In this document: positions 25,296 through 32,534 of the stretch, one piece after another | How positions within the stretch are numbered: the first letter of the stretch is position 1 | Layout of the letters: each line of letters starts with the position of its first letter | DNA from: Leptospira ilyithenensis | Lineage (GTDB): Bacteria > Spirochaetota > Leptospiria > Leptospirales > Leptospiraceae | Length of the DNA: 39,541 nucleotides | Assembly: GCF_004771005.1 (NCBI RefSeq) | Contig: NZ_RQHV01000016.1 | Span: 1 to 39,541 of the forward strand | Direction of reading: 5' to 3' | Program-made: the position numbers and the translations under genes | The notes under the pieces: generated by a model | What the model saw: the letters and a program-made list of their open reading frames with translations, nothing else | Told to the model about the DNA's origin: nothing | Databases searched by the model: none

Positions 25296-27467
25296 ATGTG
25301 GAACACAAAAATAGTAAACCGTTCTGACTTTTCCGTTATAGCCAATGGACACGCGATAGCCAAAAACAGCGATTATACTATCGCTTATGTCACAACGGGT
25401 GTTAATATCCAAGTCGTCGGACGGGGGGAAATCCTAGCCATCGAACCCGGTCCGGAGTATCATTCCCATGTTAGTACCAATTGGGCAGTCAAGTTAGTGT
25501 CCGGAAGTTATGAGGGTTATTGGGGATATGAGGGAAATCCTACAATGACGATCACCATATCTGCAAACGGGACATTCTCAATTGATGACAATATCCAAAG
25601 CGTCCCCATAGAGATCGTTGTACCGGATTTTGCCGCGAATATCGCTAGCCCCGGAAACATAACGATGACAAACAACAATGTTTATAATTTTGGAGCTGGA
25701 AATTTTTCAGTCGGTGCTCTTGTCAAAACAACTTCTCCCGGAACTGTCATTTCCAAAAAAGGCACTCCAGGAGGTCAGGGAAACGGAGGATGGTTGTTAG
25801 TTATCAAACAAGGGGGAACGATTAAGTTCGCCACAGATGACGGTTCCCAATTTTATGAAGTTATTTCCAGCCCTTCCAGAGTTCTTGATGGGGAATGGCA
25901 CCATATAGCCGCTATACGCAATAATGGAAACCTCAGCATTTATTTTGACGGTAACCTTATCCCTGTCACACCTAGCAGAAGCAATCCGCCACCGCCTTTA
26001 AACGTTACGAATAACCTGCGTCTGATGATCGGAGGAACGGAACAGTCACAGGAACCCTATAATCAATTTGTAGGCCAGGTAGAAGACGTTGTCTTATGGA
26101 ACAAGGCAGCCACAAGGGAGGAAATCATTCCTGCCATGTTCAATCAACTGGGCGGCAATGAACCGGGACTGATCGGATATTGGAATCTAAACAATCATGT
26201 GAAGGATTCCTCCGCCATTAAGAATAACGGTACACTCAACGGCTCAGTAAACTTTATTCCCATCTTTCATTGTATCTGGGCGGTCGGCGCGAACTCTTAT
26301 ACTTACTGCGCCATCGACAATCTATACATGACGGGCGGTGGAGACAGTCAAACTCGCACCCAAACCATCAAAGTCAATGCAGGTGCTCCTTATCTCTATG
26401 CTATTCTGATTGCTAATGACGGAACTACCAATTTTCCCACAGGAGTCATCTTAACAATCAAAGGACCGAACGGAACCACTTACAATCAATCTACGGATAA
26501 CGAAAACCTCCTCGTAAAGATGTCAGGTTCTTCACTTCAGTATCTAATTGTCAAAAACCCTTTGGCAGGTGATTGGCTAGTAACATTGACAGCCCCACAA
26601 AACATCGGTTTCAACTTCGACTTACAAACTCTTCCATCACGAGATATTCCGACTACAATCATGAACACTTTAGGTTCGATTTATTCGCCGGGAAGTGCTT
26701 CGAGGTATTTAGCAAAACGACTCTTATCTGAGAATGGGTCGGGCTTTGATACTGCTTTGGCGTTCATTTCAATGAGTGGATTTGCAGCCCTACTTGTGCT
26801 TACCATGCCTGCAGCAGCAGCAGGTGGAGCTATTTTAACTACTCCGGTTCTTGCGACAGCTGCGGTTACTGCCGCTGCGAACGCTTTGCTCTTTATCAAA
26901 GCGTCTATCGGATTGGGTCTGGAAGCATCTACGAAGAAATTAATCGGCTATGTAAACTTGAATGCGCAGCCAACTTTAAGTGTCTTTGTTTGGACTTACA
27001 GGGGAAAAAACCAAGCCTGGGGACACGCCTCACTGCGATTAGCTGACGGAACTCATATCAGCTGGTGGCCAACCGATAACCGTACTCCTCTCTTACCCGT
27101 AGCTTTCGATAAAATGCCCCTTTTGGACAGTCTATATTCTGCTCCGGCATATTCCCAGCAAACGTATGAAAAGGATGTTCAGTATGAGGGGAATGTACCA
27201 CCGGATTATACGATTAAAATAACAGTGCTGAATAATGATAACATCAAAACTTGGTGGAACGGTTTCAAGGCTTCCCACCAGTGGAAGACCTTGGACCAGA
27301 ATTGTTCTACTACGGTAAAAGATGCTCTCGTCGCAGGTGGAGTGGATGCCATTCTAAGTCATAATGAACAGGTAGAATACAAAGGCGTTCTAGTCTGGCG
27401 TCCCGATGATATCGTGGCATTCGCAAATACGATCGCCAAATACAATCCGGCACCAACACCTTCCTAA
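25296..27467 (+). CDS. Multidomain toxin/effector-like protein: LamG-like domain, hydrophobic segment, papain/NlpC-like C-terminus
   Basis: 723 aa, no signal peptide. Residues 1-105 form a small beta domain (VNRSDFSVIANGHAIAKNSDY, then GSYEGYWGYEGNPTM). Residues about 125-310 fit a LamG/concanavalin-A-like fold, with LDGEWHHIAAIRNNGNLSIYFDG, FVGQVEDVVLWNKA and GLIGYWNL. Residues about 325-460 are another beta domain. Residues about 485-545 are strongly hydrophobic and Ala/Gly-rich, long enough for a membrane-inserting hairpin. The C-terminal domain has GHASLRLADGTHISWWP (about 576-592) and NCSTTVKDAL (about 669-678). A His after Gly and a later Asn-Cys are seen in permuted papain-like NlpC/P60, DUF4105 or LRAT-type hydrolases; His576 and Cys670 are candidate catalytic residues. 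Carbohydrate binding, membrane passage and a C-terminal enzyme together suggest a delivered effector. The substrate is unknown. Confidence 0.6.
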   Translation: MWNTKIVNRSDFSVIANGHAIAKNSDYTIAYVTTGVNIQVVGRGEILAIEPGPEYHSHVSTNWAVKLVSGSYEGYWGYEGNPTMTITISANGTFSIDDNIQSVPIEIVVPDFAANIASPGNITMTNNNVYNFGAGNFSVGALVKTTSPGTVISKKGTPGGQGNGGWLLVIKQGGTIKFATDDGSQFYEVISSPSRVLDGEWHHIAAIRNNGNLSIYFDGNLIPVTPSRSNPPPPLNVTNNLRLMIGGTEQSQEPYNQFVGQVEDVVLWNKAATREEIIPAMFNQLGGNEPGLIGYWNLNNHVKDSSAIKNNGTLNGSVNFIPIFHCIWAVGANSYTYCAIDNLYMTGGGDSQTRTQTIKVNAGAPYLYAILIANDGTTNFPTGVILTIKGPNGTTYNQSTDNENLLVKMSGSSLQYLIVKNPLAGDWLVTLTAPQNIGFNFDLQTLPSRDIPTTIMNTLGSIYSPGSASRYLAKRLLSENGSGFDTALAFISMSGFAALLVLTMPAAAAGGAILTTPVLATAAVTAAANALLFIKASIGLGLEASTKKLIGYVNLNAQPTLSVFVWTYRGKNQAWGHASLRLADGTHISWWPTDNRTPLLPVAFDKMPLLDSLYSAPAYSQQTYEKDVQYEGNVPPDYTIKITVLNNDNIKTWWNGFKASHQWKTLDQNCSTTVKDALVAGGVDAILSHNEQVEYKGVLVWRPDDIVAFANTIAKYNPAPTPS

Positions 27468-27477
27468 ACGAACATAC

Positions 27478-27514
27478 ACCGATCCTTTAAACCTCAAAAA
27501 TTTATCGGATCGGT
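27478..27514. terminator. Hairpin between convergent genes
   Basis: ACCGATCC (27478-27485) and GGATCGGT (27507-27514) are perfect inverted arms with a 21-base loop, between the end of the 723-aa gene and the convergent minus-strand membrane gene. No long T-run follows on either strand, so a terminator role is only likely from position. Confidence 0.4.
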
Positions 27515-27531
27515 ATCAATCGTTATGTGCT

Positions 27532-28174
27532 TTAGGTCGCAGCAGTGATATTCCCAAAAATTCCAAACCATGCCAACCAAGGTTTAAATAATTCGGAACG
27601 AAACATTGTCAAACTAACAATAAAAGACCAACGGAGCAAACCGATGATCTGAGCGATACCGCCGATCACTCCGGATACGGTTCCAACGATTGGATAAGGA
27701 TTATTTTCCCGTTCCAAAATCTTTTGTAACATGATCATTGCAAAAAGCAAAGGCAATCCGATCCATGCAAATGCGAACCAGGTAAGGATCAGACTTTCCC
27801 CTCCCGCTTGAAAGCGGGCCAAAATAACTTCCGTAGGCTGTCGTAAAATATCCGGATAATCAAAATTGATGATAATCAAGCAAATATGGAGATTCGTTAA
27901 AAATAAAAGGCTACAAACAGGATACACATCCGTATTCTTACGGTATCCGATGTTGGCGAGATAATAGACGAGGATGGAATAGGTTCCTCCGACAAAAGTC
28001 CAAAGGACCGGAACTTCGATATTATCAACTAACTTAAAGTATTCCACATAAGCAGGATAACTCCGCTGAAAACCCCAGAAGAGCCGAAGTAAGACTTCCT
28101 TTTTGTAATGTGGTAATTACCCGGTTTTCAACAAATCGATCGAATTCCTTCCCTTGATTTTGGTTTTGATTCAT
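27532..28174 (-). pseudogene. DUF4386-like membrane protein gene, probably frameshifted and truncated
   Basis: The main open frame (27532-28047, 171 aa) starts inside a conserved-looking chain. It has about five membrane helices and a DUF4386-like stretch, FQAGGESLILTWFAFAWIGLPLLF followed by VGTVSGVIGGIAQIIGLLRW, but it stops soon afterwards, earlier than that family normally ends. Directly upstream an overlapping 46-codon frame from the ATG at 28174 encodes MNQNQNQGKEFDRFVENR and then VITTLQK. Removing one base in the run TTACAAAAAGGAAG joins the two as LQKEVLLRLFWGFQRSYPAYVEYF. The ATG at 28174 is 19 bases after the PilZ gene, so the two were probably one operon. Alternatively the 171-aa frame alone is a real gene starting at 28047. 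Confidence 0.5.
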
Positions 28175-28193
28175 ACTTGATAATAAATTTCTT

Positions 28194-28811
28194 CTAAGAA
28201 TTTTCTACTTCAAACTTCAATTGATCTTGGATGAATTTATCCACCTTCTTCATCGCATCAATGGATAAAGTTGTGAATTTAATCCCCGACAAAAAAAGAT
28301 TGTTTTGATTCGGGTCGGATCTACACCACATAACAAGTCCTTGGCAGATAAATCGGAGACTTGTGCCCGGAATAAAAACATTCAAACTTAAAATCGTATT
28401 TTTATGAATTTCTTTTTCACTGGTCATCTTGATACCGACTGTACTGATATCCGTGATCGCACCTTCATACCTACCTCCTTCCGTCCAAAGAGTAAAATTA
28501 AATTTGATAAATGTTTTCAAACGAGGAGATTTACGAATCTGGCTTTTATGAATAACTCTCGGTTTCAAAATAAATATAAAATCGTTTTCCGTATCGGGAA
28601 GAAGAGAAGATTCAAATTGAAAATTATAATTAGACATACTGAACTCTACGAGAATCGAACCGCTGTGATTTTGGGATAAAAATGTTTGATCGATTTTAAT
28701 TTTCATCCGATTGGATTCCATCGCTTCCAAAATACCTTGGAATTTATGGCCTTCCGGATTGTTTTCTTTGGGAAAAATCTGAACAGGAAGGTTTTGTTGG
28801 AAGGCAGACAT
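28194..28811 (-). CDS. PilZ-domain protein (putative cyclic-di-GMP receptor)
   Basis: 205-aa cytoplasmic protein. The C-terminal domain (about 98-205) has the PilZ binding pair: RKSPR (RxxxR, near 99) followed by DISTVGIKMTS (DxSxxG, near 122), and a closing beta-barrel with VMWCRSDPNQNNLFLSGIKF. The N-terminal 95 residues form a second beta domain resembling a YcgR-N-like module (FKGILEAMESNRMKIKIDQTFLSQNHSGSILVEF). Proteins of this type sense cyclic-di-GMP and adjust motility or surface behaviour. The start is fixed by AGGAGA six bases upstream. That Shine-Dalgarno can pair with TCTCCT just before it. The membrane gene downstream lies 19 bases away. Confidence 0.8.
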   Translation of the reverse strand: MSAFQQNLPVQIFPKENNPEGHKFQGILEAMESNRMKIKIDQTFLSQNHSGSILVEFSMSNYNFQFESSLLPDTENDFIFILKPRVIHKSQIRKSPRLKTFIKFNFTLWTEGGRYEGAITDISTVGIKMTSEKEIHKNTILSLNVFIPGTSLRFICQGLVMWCRSDPNQNNLFLSGIKFTTLSIDAMKKVDKFIQDQLKFEVENS

Positions 28812-28817
28812 CTTTTC

Positions 28818-28833
28818 TCTCCTAGGCAGGAGA
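28818..28833 (-). promoter_or_regulatory. Hairpin that covers the PilZ gene ribosome-binding site
   Basis: On the minus strand TCTCCT-GCCT-AGGAGA forms a 6-bp stem with a four-base loop, flanked by partly pairing T and A runs. The right arm is the Shine-Dalgarno, six bases before the ATG at 28811. Such a fold could limit translation until melted. The pairing is seen directly; regulation is inferred. Confidence 0.45.
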
Positions 28834-29082
28834 AAATTCTATGAGGTAACTCCAATTTAGGAAAGTATTTATTTATTTGATATTCGGCAATTTTTCAAAT
28901 TTTTCAAAATACAGGTTTCATATTCTATTCAGGCTTCATTTCTCTCAAATGATCGCAATACCGACAAACCCTCTTCTCATCACCAAAAGAATTCACCGTT
29001 TTTCGTATATCAAATATCCCGAAGCAGATCTTGACATCTTATTTCTCATTCGAAAACTCGTAGAAAAGAAGATGGAGAAAAC
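28834..29082. promoter_or_regulatory. Divergent intergenic region between the PilZ and ceramidase genes
   Basis: AT-rich interval that should hold both promoters. A 69-codon plus-strand frame (28877-29086) overlaps the ceramidase start, but its composition does not look like protein and I do not count it as a gene. GGAG at about 29072-29075 is the ribosome site for the ATG at 29083. I could not assign a clear -35/-10 pair. Confidence 0.4.
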
Positions 29083-31131
29083 ATGAAGGATTACTCACAT
29101 TTTTCAATTCGATCGTTATTTATACTTTCTTTAATCGGTTTTCCTTTTTTACTCATTGGTGACAATCGGGAAAATTCCCCCAAACAAACGAAATCTGATT
29201 TTTATTATGAAGCGGGAATGGCAAAGACGGACATTACCGGCCCTCCTTCGGGGATTATGTTTTGGGGATATGCGCAAGAAAACCAGACAGGCAAAGGAAT
29301 TCATCTCAGACAGTATGCCAGGTCTTTGGTGATCAAAGACAAGAAAAGCGGGAAATTATTGGCTTATGTAACTGCCGAAGTAGGAGCTGTTCCTTTCGAG
29401 ATACAGAGAGATGTAGTGACTAAGCTTGCGAATGAAGTGGATCCTGCTTTCACATATGCAAATGTACTAATCAATGCATCCCATACTCACAGCACTCCCT
29501 CAGGATACTTTCATAACTACAAGTATAATGTTTATACTACAAAATTTTATCCTGCTTATTATAAAATTCTAACAGATCGGATATTCGAATCCGTTAAAAC
29601 CGCCTACTCCAAACTCGAACCGGCGAAAATCATTTTAGGTAAAACGATAGTAGAAGGGGCGGGAATCAACCGGTCTCTTGTCGCTTATATGACAAACCCC
29701 GAAGAAGAAAGAAACAAGTATGATTCCAATATAGATAAAACAATGTTCCAACTTACAATTCAAACTGAAAAAAAAAATTTAGGATTCATCAATTGGTATG
29801 GGGTTCATCCTACAAACATTACATTCGACAATTCTCTGATTTCAACGGACAATAAGGGAGTCGCTTCCTATCTTTCCGAAAAAAAGGAAAAAGAAAACGG
29901 AAATCCGGATTTTATCGCCATATTTGCGCAGGCAAACGAAGGAGATGTTTCCCCCAATTTGAATTTGAATAATACAGGCCCGGGGAAAGACATATACGAT
30001 AGTGCAAAAATAATAGGAGAAAGACAATTTTCGGCAAGTAGGAAAATTCTAAGCTCGGATTCTGCACGGATTTTACCGCCCGGATTATCCTATAGACAAA
30101 CCTTCATCAACTTGAGTAAGTTAGTTGTAAGAAAGGAATTTTCGGGCACGGGAAAAGAAGAAAAGACGTGTCCGTCTGCTTATGGTTATGCGTGGGCTGG
30201 GGGTTCTACGGAAGAAGGAGGAGGACATTGGTTATTCAAAGAAGGTCTCACAATTAAAGATAGAAAATTTTATATAGATACTCTTGCTGCATTTATGGTG
30301 AAATCCCCTTCCGACGATTTAAAAAACTGCCAAGCACCCAAAGCAATACTATTCCCAATGGGGGAAACGGAGCCTCATCCTGCACTTTCCCAGATTTTAC
30401 CGCTGGGGATTGTTTTACTCGGTGATCTTACCATACTGGTTTCACCGAATGAGGTCACTACGATGTCCAGCCGCAGAATGAAAGAGACCGTAAAAAAGGT
30501 ATTGGGAGAAAAAACAAAAGATCTGATCTTGTCCGGGCTTACAAATGATTTTGCCGGTTATATCACAACAACGGAAGAATACTCCACACAACAATACGAA
30601 GGCGGACATACCCTTCATGGTCCCTATAGTCTAAATGCTTTCCGGCAGGAATACGAAAGGATCGCAAAAGACATCGTGTCGGACTCCCTTTCTTTGCCAG
30701 GACCACCTCCCAGAAACCTAAGCGAGGAAATATTGGGAACGGAGATTCCTTTCGCGGATGGAAAAGAAAATTTTGAACCGAAAGTATACAAAGCGAATCA
30801 GACAATCTATCAAAAAGGAAACATCATTAACTGCATAGTATCTTCAGTAAATCCTAACATCGGTTATCCGGATGTGAAATCTTACTTTTCTGTAGAAAGA
30901 AAGGACGGTGAAAATTGGGTATCTGTTTATCAAGATGCGGACCTGTCTACAAAAATTGAATTCAGAAAGTCAAAACTTCCTTTTTCGCAAGACAAGGCTT
31001 ATCTGGAATGGACGACCGAAGAACAGGAATTAACTGGTGATTACCGTTTGGTTCATTCTTCCTTTTTCAGAGATAAAGAAGGAAATCGGAAAGAATATTC
31101 GATCCGATGCCCTTCTTTTCATTTGGAATAA
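29083..31131 (+). CDS. Neutral/alkaline ceramidase, secreted
   Basis: 682-aa exported enzyme of the neutral ceramidase family, which hydrolyses the N-acyl bond of ceramide to sphingosine and fatty acid. Residues 8-28 form a signal segment. The catalytic domain begins at FYYEAGMAKTDITGPPSG. Zinc-binding motifs SHTHSTPSGY (about 133-142) and WYGVHPT (about 238-244) are present, as is the nucleophile motif NEGDVSPN (about 285-292, Ser in SPN). YAWAGGSTEEGG and later TNDFAGYITTTEEY (about 485-500) are further family blocks, and the last 130 residues form an Ig-like C-terminal domain. Length and order are normal, so it is probably active. The gene stands alone. Since most spirochaetes are not known to make ceramide, host or environmental sphingolipid is the likely substrate (inference). 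Confidence 0.9.
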   Translation: MKDYSHFSIRSLFILSLIGFPFLLIGDNRENSPKQTKSDFYYEAGMAKTDITGPPSGIMFWGYAQENQTGKGIHLRQYARSLVIKDKKSGKLLAYVTAEVGAVPFEIQRDVVTKLANEVDPAFTYANVLINASHTHSTPSGYFHNYKYNVYTTKFYPAYYKILTDRIFESVKTAYSKLEPAKIILGKTIVEGAGINRSLVAYMTNPEEERNKYDSNIDKTMFQLTIQTEKKNLGFINWYGVHPTNITFDNSLISTDNKGVASYLSEKKEKENGNPDFIAIFAQANEGDVSPNLNLNNTGPGKDIYDSAKIIGERQFSASRKILSSDSARILPPGLSYRQTFINLSKLVVRKEFSGTGKEEKTCPSAYGYAWAGGSTEEGGGHWLFKEGLTIKDRKFYIDTLAAFMVKSPSDDLKNCQAPKAILFPMGETEPHPALSQILPLGIVLLGDLTILVSPNEVTTMSSRRMKETVKKVLGEKTKDLILSGLTNDFAGYITTTEEYSTQQYEGGHTLHGPYSLNAFRQEYERIAKDIVSDSLSLPGPPPRNLSEEILGTEIPFADGKENFEPKVYKANQTIYQKGNIINCIVSSVNPNIGYPDVKSYFSVERKDGENWVSVYQDADLSTKIEFRKSKLPFSQDKAYLEWTTEEQELTGDYRLVHSSFFRDKEGNRKEYSIRCPSFHLE

Positions 31132-31149
31132 AATTCCAATCACAAAAAC

Positions 31150-31180
31150 AATCCCGTCATTCGGTAAAGATAATGGGATT
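31150..31180. terminator. Weak hairpin between convergent ceramidase and DUF1993 genes
   Basis: AATCCC (31150-31155) with a following ATT can pair with AATGGGATT (31172-31180), leaving a three-base bulge. It lies in the 58-bp gap between the two stops. It may serve both strands but lacks a clear T-run. Confidence 0.35.
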
Positions 31181-31189
31181 TACATACAA

Positions 31190-31708
31190 TTACGTTTTGT
31201 AAGGCATTTCTCCCAAGTAGTCTTTTTTTCCCACATCCACTCCATTATGACGAAAGATCGCATAAGCAGTTGTTACATGAAAGTAAAAATTGGGCAGAGC
31301 ATGTTGGGTTAAGTATTCAAAACCTGTGAGGTATTTTCCTTCCCAACGGGGTTGAGTTACCTTTCTATCGGAAGAATCCTTAAAATCTTCAGGTTTGTAT
31401 GTTTCCAAATATTGAATCACGGAAGAAAGCCTTGATTTCAATTCGTCCAAGTTTATTTCCTTATCTTCATGAACAGGAGCATCTTTTCCCGTAATACGTG
31501 CAACACCGAGTTTGGCCGTATCGCAAGCGATTTGGATTTGTCTGATCAAATGAAATTGGTCCGGATAAAGCCTTGCATTCAAAAGCACGTCCACGGAAAA
31601 TTTTCTGGATTCTGCATTGGCCGCCGCTTTATCCAAAATCTTTACAAGGTTATTTAAACCCTTGGTAAATGATTTCACCGAAATTTCATAAATTATAGAT
31701 TCATTCAT
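31190..31708 (-). CDS. DUF1993 family protein
   Basis: Protein of 172 aa when started at Met10 (31708), which begins MNESIIYEISVKSF as in the family; an upstream ATG at 31735 would add nine unusual residues. Matches to DUF1993 run over the whole length: LVKILDKAAANAES, LLNARLYPDQFHLIRQIQIACDTAK, ARITGKDAP, and the C-terminal block HALPNFYFHVTTAYAIFRHNGVDVGKKDYLG. The family is an all-helical bundle related in shape to DinB-like proteins. Its function is unknown, though several conserved His and Asp residues could bind a metal. It is a single-gene unit, cytoplasmic, convergent with the ceramidase gene. Confidence 0.9.
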   Translation of the reverse strand: MNESIIYEISVKSFTKGLNNLVKILDKAAANAESRKFSVDVLLNARLYPDQFHLIRQIQIACDTAKLGVARITGKDAPVHEDKEINLDELKSRLSSVIQYLETYKPEDFKDSSDRKVTQPRWEGKYLTGFEYLTQHALPNFYFHVTTAYAIFRHNGVDVGKKDYLGEMPYKT

Positions 31709-31794
31709 AAATACTATCTCATTCGATTCAAACACCCGAGCAAGCTTTTAAAGAAATACAGGGAATTCGAATCTTAAAACCCAAATCGCAAAAA

Positions 31795-31812
31795 CCTTTC
31801 TTGCCAGAAAGG
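31795..31812 (-). terminator. Perfect hairpin upstream of the LRR lipoprotein gene
   Basis: CCTTTCT-TGCC-AGAAAGG is a 7-bp stem with a four-base loop. On the minus strand it is followed by TTTTTG, as in an intrinsic terminator that would stop leftward transcription. On the plus strand it sits 22 bases before the start at 31835 and could lie in the 5' leader of that gene. The role is uncertain. Confidence 0.4.
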
Positions 31813-31834
31813 ATTAGAGTGAAAAATTGTAGCT

Positions 31835-32470
31835 ATGTTCTGTTATCAAAATTATTTCAAATCAATGTTCATCCTCGTGTGTCTAATGGCAGTTTCGGAT
31901 TGCAAAAAAGAAACGATCTCATTTGAAGATTGGATTCAGGAAAACAAAACGAACAAAATCATCAATTTGTCCCAGAAGGAAATCGGTTCTTTGCCTGCCT
32001 CTATCGCCAAATTAGAAGCAGTTGAAGAATTGACTTTGCAATACGACTCCATTACTGCCATCCCGACAGAGTTAGGCAGTCTAACAAACATTAGGATCTT
32101 AAATCTTTCCGGCAATTCATTTTCCGAGCTTCCCGAATCTTCCGTCAATTTGCAAAAACTGGAAACCCTTCTTTTGGGGAGAACGGACATTGCAAAAATC
32201 CCGGGGTTCCTCTCTCAGCTGAAAAATCTGAAGACACTTGCCTTGGACGAAACAAAAATTTCATTAACGGAAGAAGATATAGAGATACTATCTCAGATTC
32301 CCAATTTGGAAATTTTAGACATTACCCTTTGCAAAAAAATAACGAAACTCCCTAAAAACATTTCCAAACTTTCCCATCTGAAAGAATTGCAAATGGGAAA
32401 AGTCCAACTGGAAAAATCGGATGTGGCTCGACTCAGAGATGAACTACCGAAAGTTTACGTGAAATTATAA
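31835..32470 (+). CDS. Leucine-rich-repeat lipoprotein
   Basis: 211-aa predicted lipoprotein. A hydrophobic stretch (FILVCLMAVSDC) ends in a lipobox with Cys at about residue 23, followed by KKET. Residues 45-190 contain about six leucine-rich repeats of 22-24 residues (for example LTNIRILNLSGNSFSELPES and LKNLKTLALDETKISL, then LKELQMGKVQL). LRR lipoproteins are numerous in Leptospira and usually bind proteins at the cell surface or in the periplasm; the ligand here is unknown. The start at 31835 has a weak site (GAGTG upstream). Met11 at 31865 would still leave a short signal peptide. A 64-bp gap separates it from ileS. Confidence 0.8.
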   Translation: MFCYQNYFKSMFILVCLMAVSDCKKETISFEDWIQENKTNKIINLSQKEIGSLPASIAKLEAVEELTLQYDSITAIPTELGSLTNIRILNLSGNSFSELPESSVNLQKLETLLLGRTDIAKIPGFLSQLKNLKTLALDETKISLTEEDIEILSQIPNLEILDITLCKKITKLPKNISKLSHLKELQMGKVQLEKSDVARLRDELPKVYVKL

Positions 32471-32534
32471 ACCGCAAAACCTGGGAGAATAAATTGCTGT
32501 TTTCAGACAGTATTCCCTATTTTTTGGTCTTATC

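Noticed and set aside
28877..29086. 69-codon plus-strand frame upstream of the ceramidase gene
   Set aside because: AT-driven composition, no ribosome site, overlaps the promoter region and the next start; no protein-like pattern.
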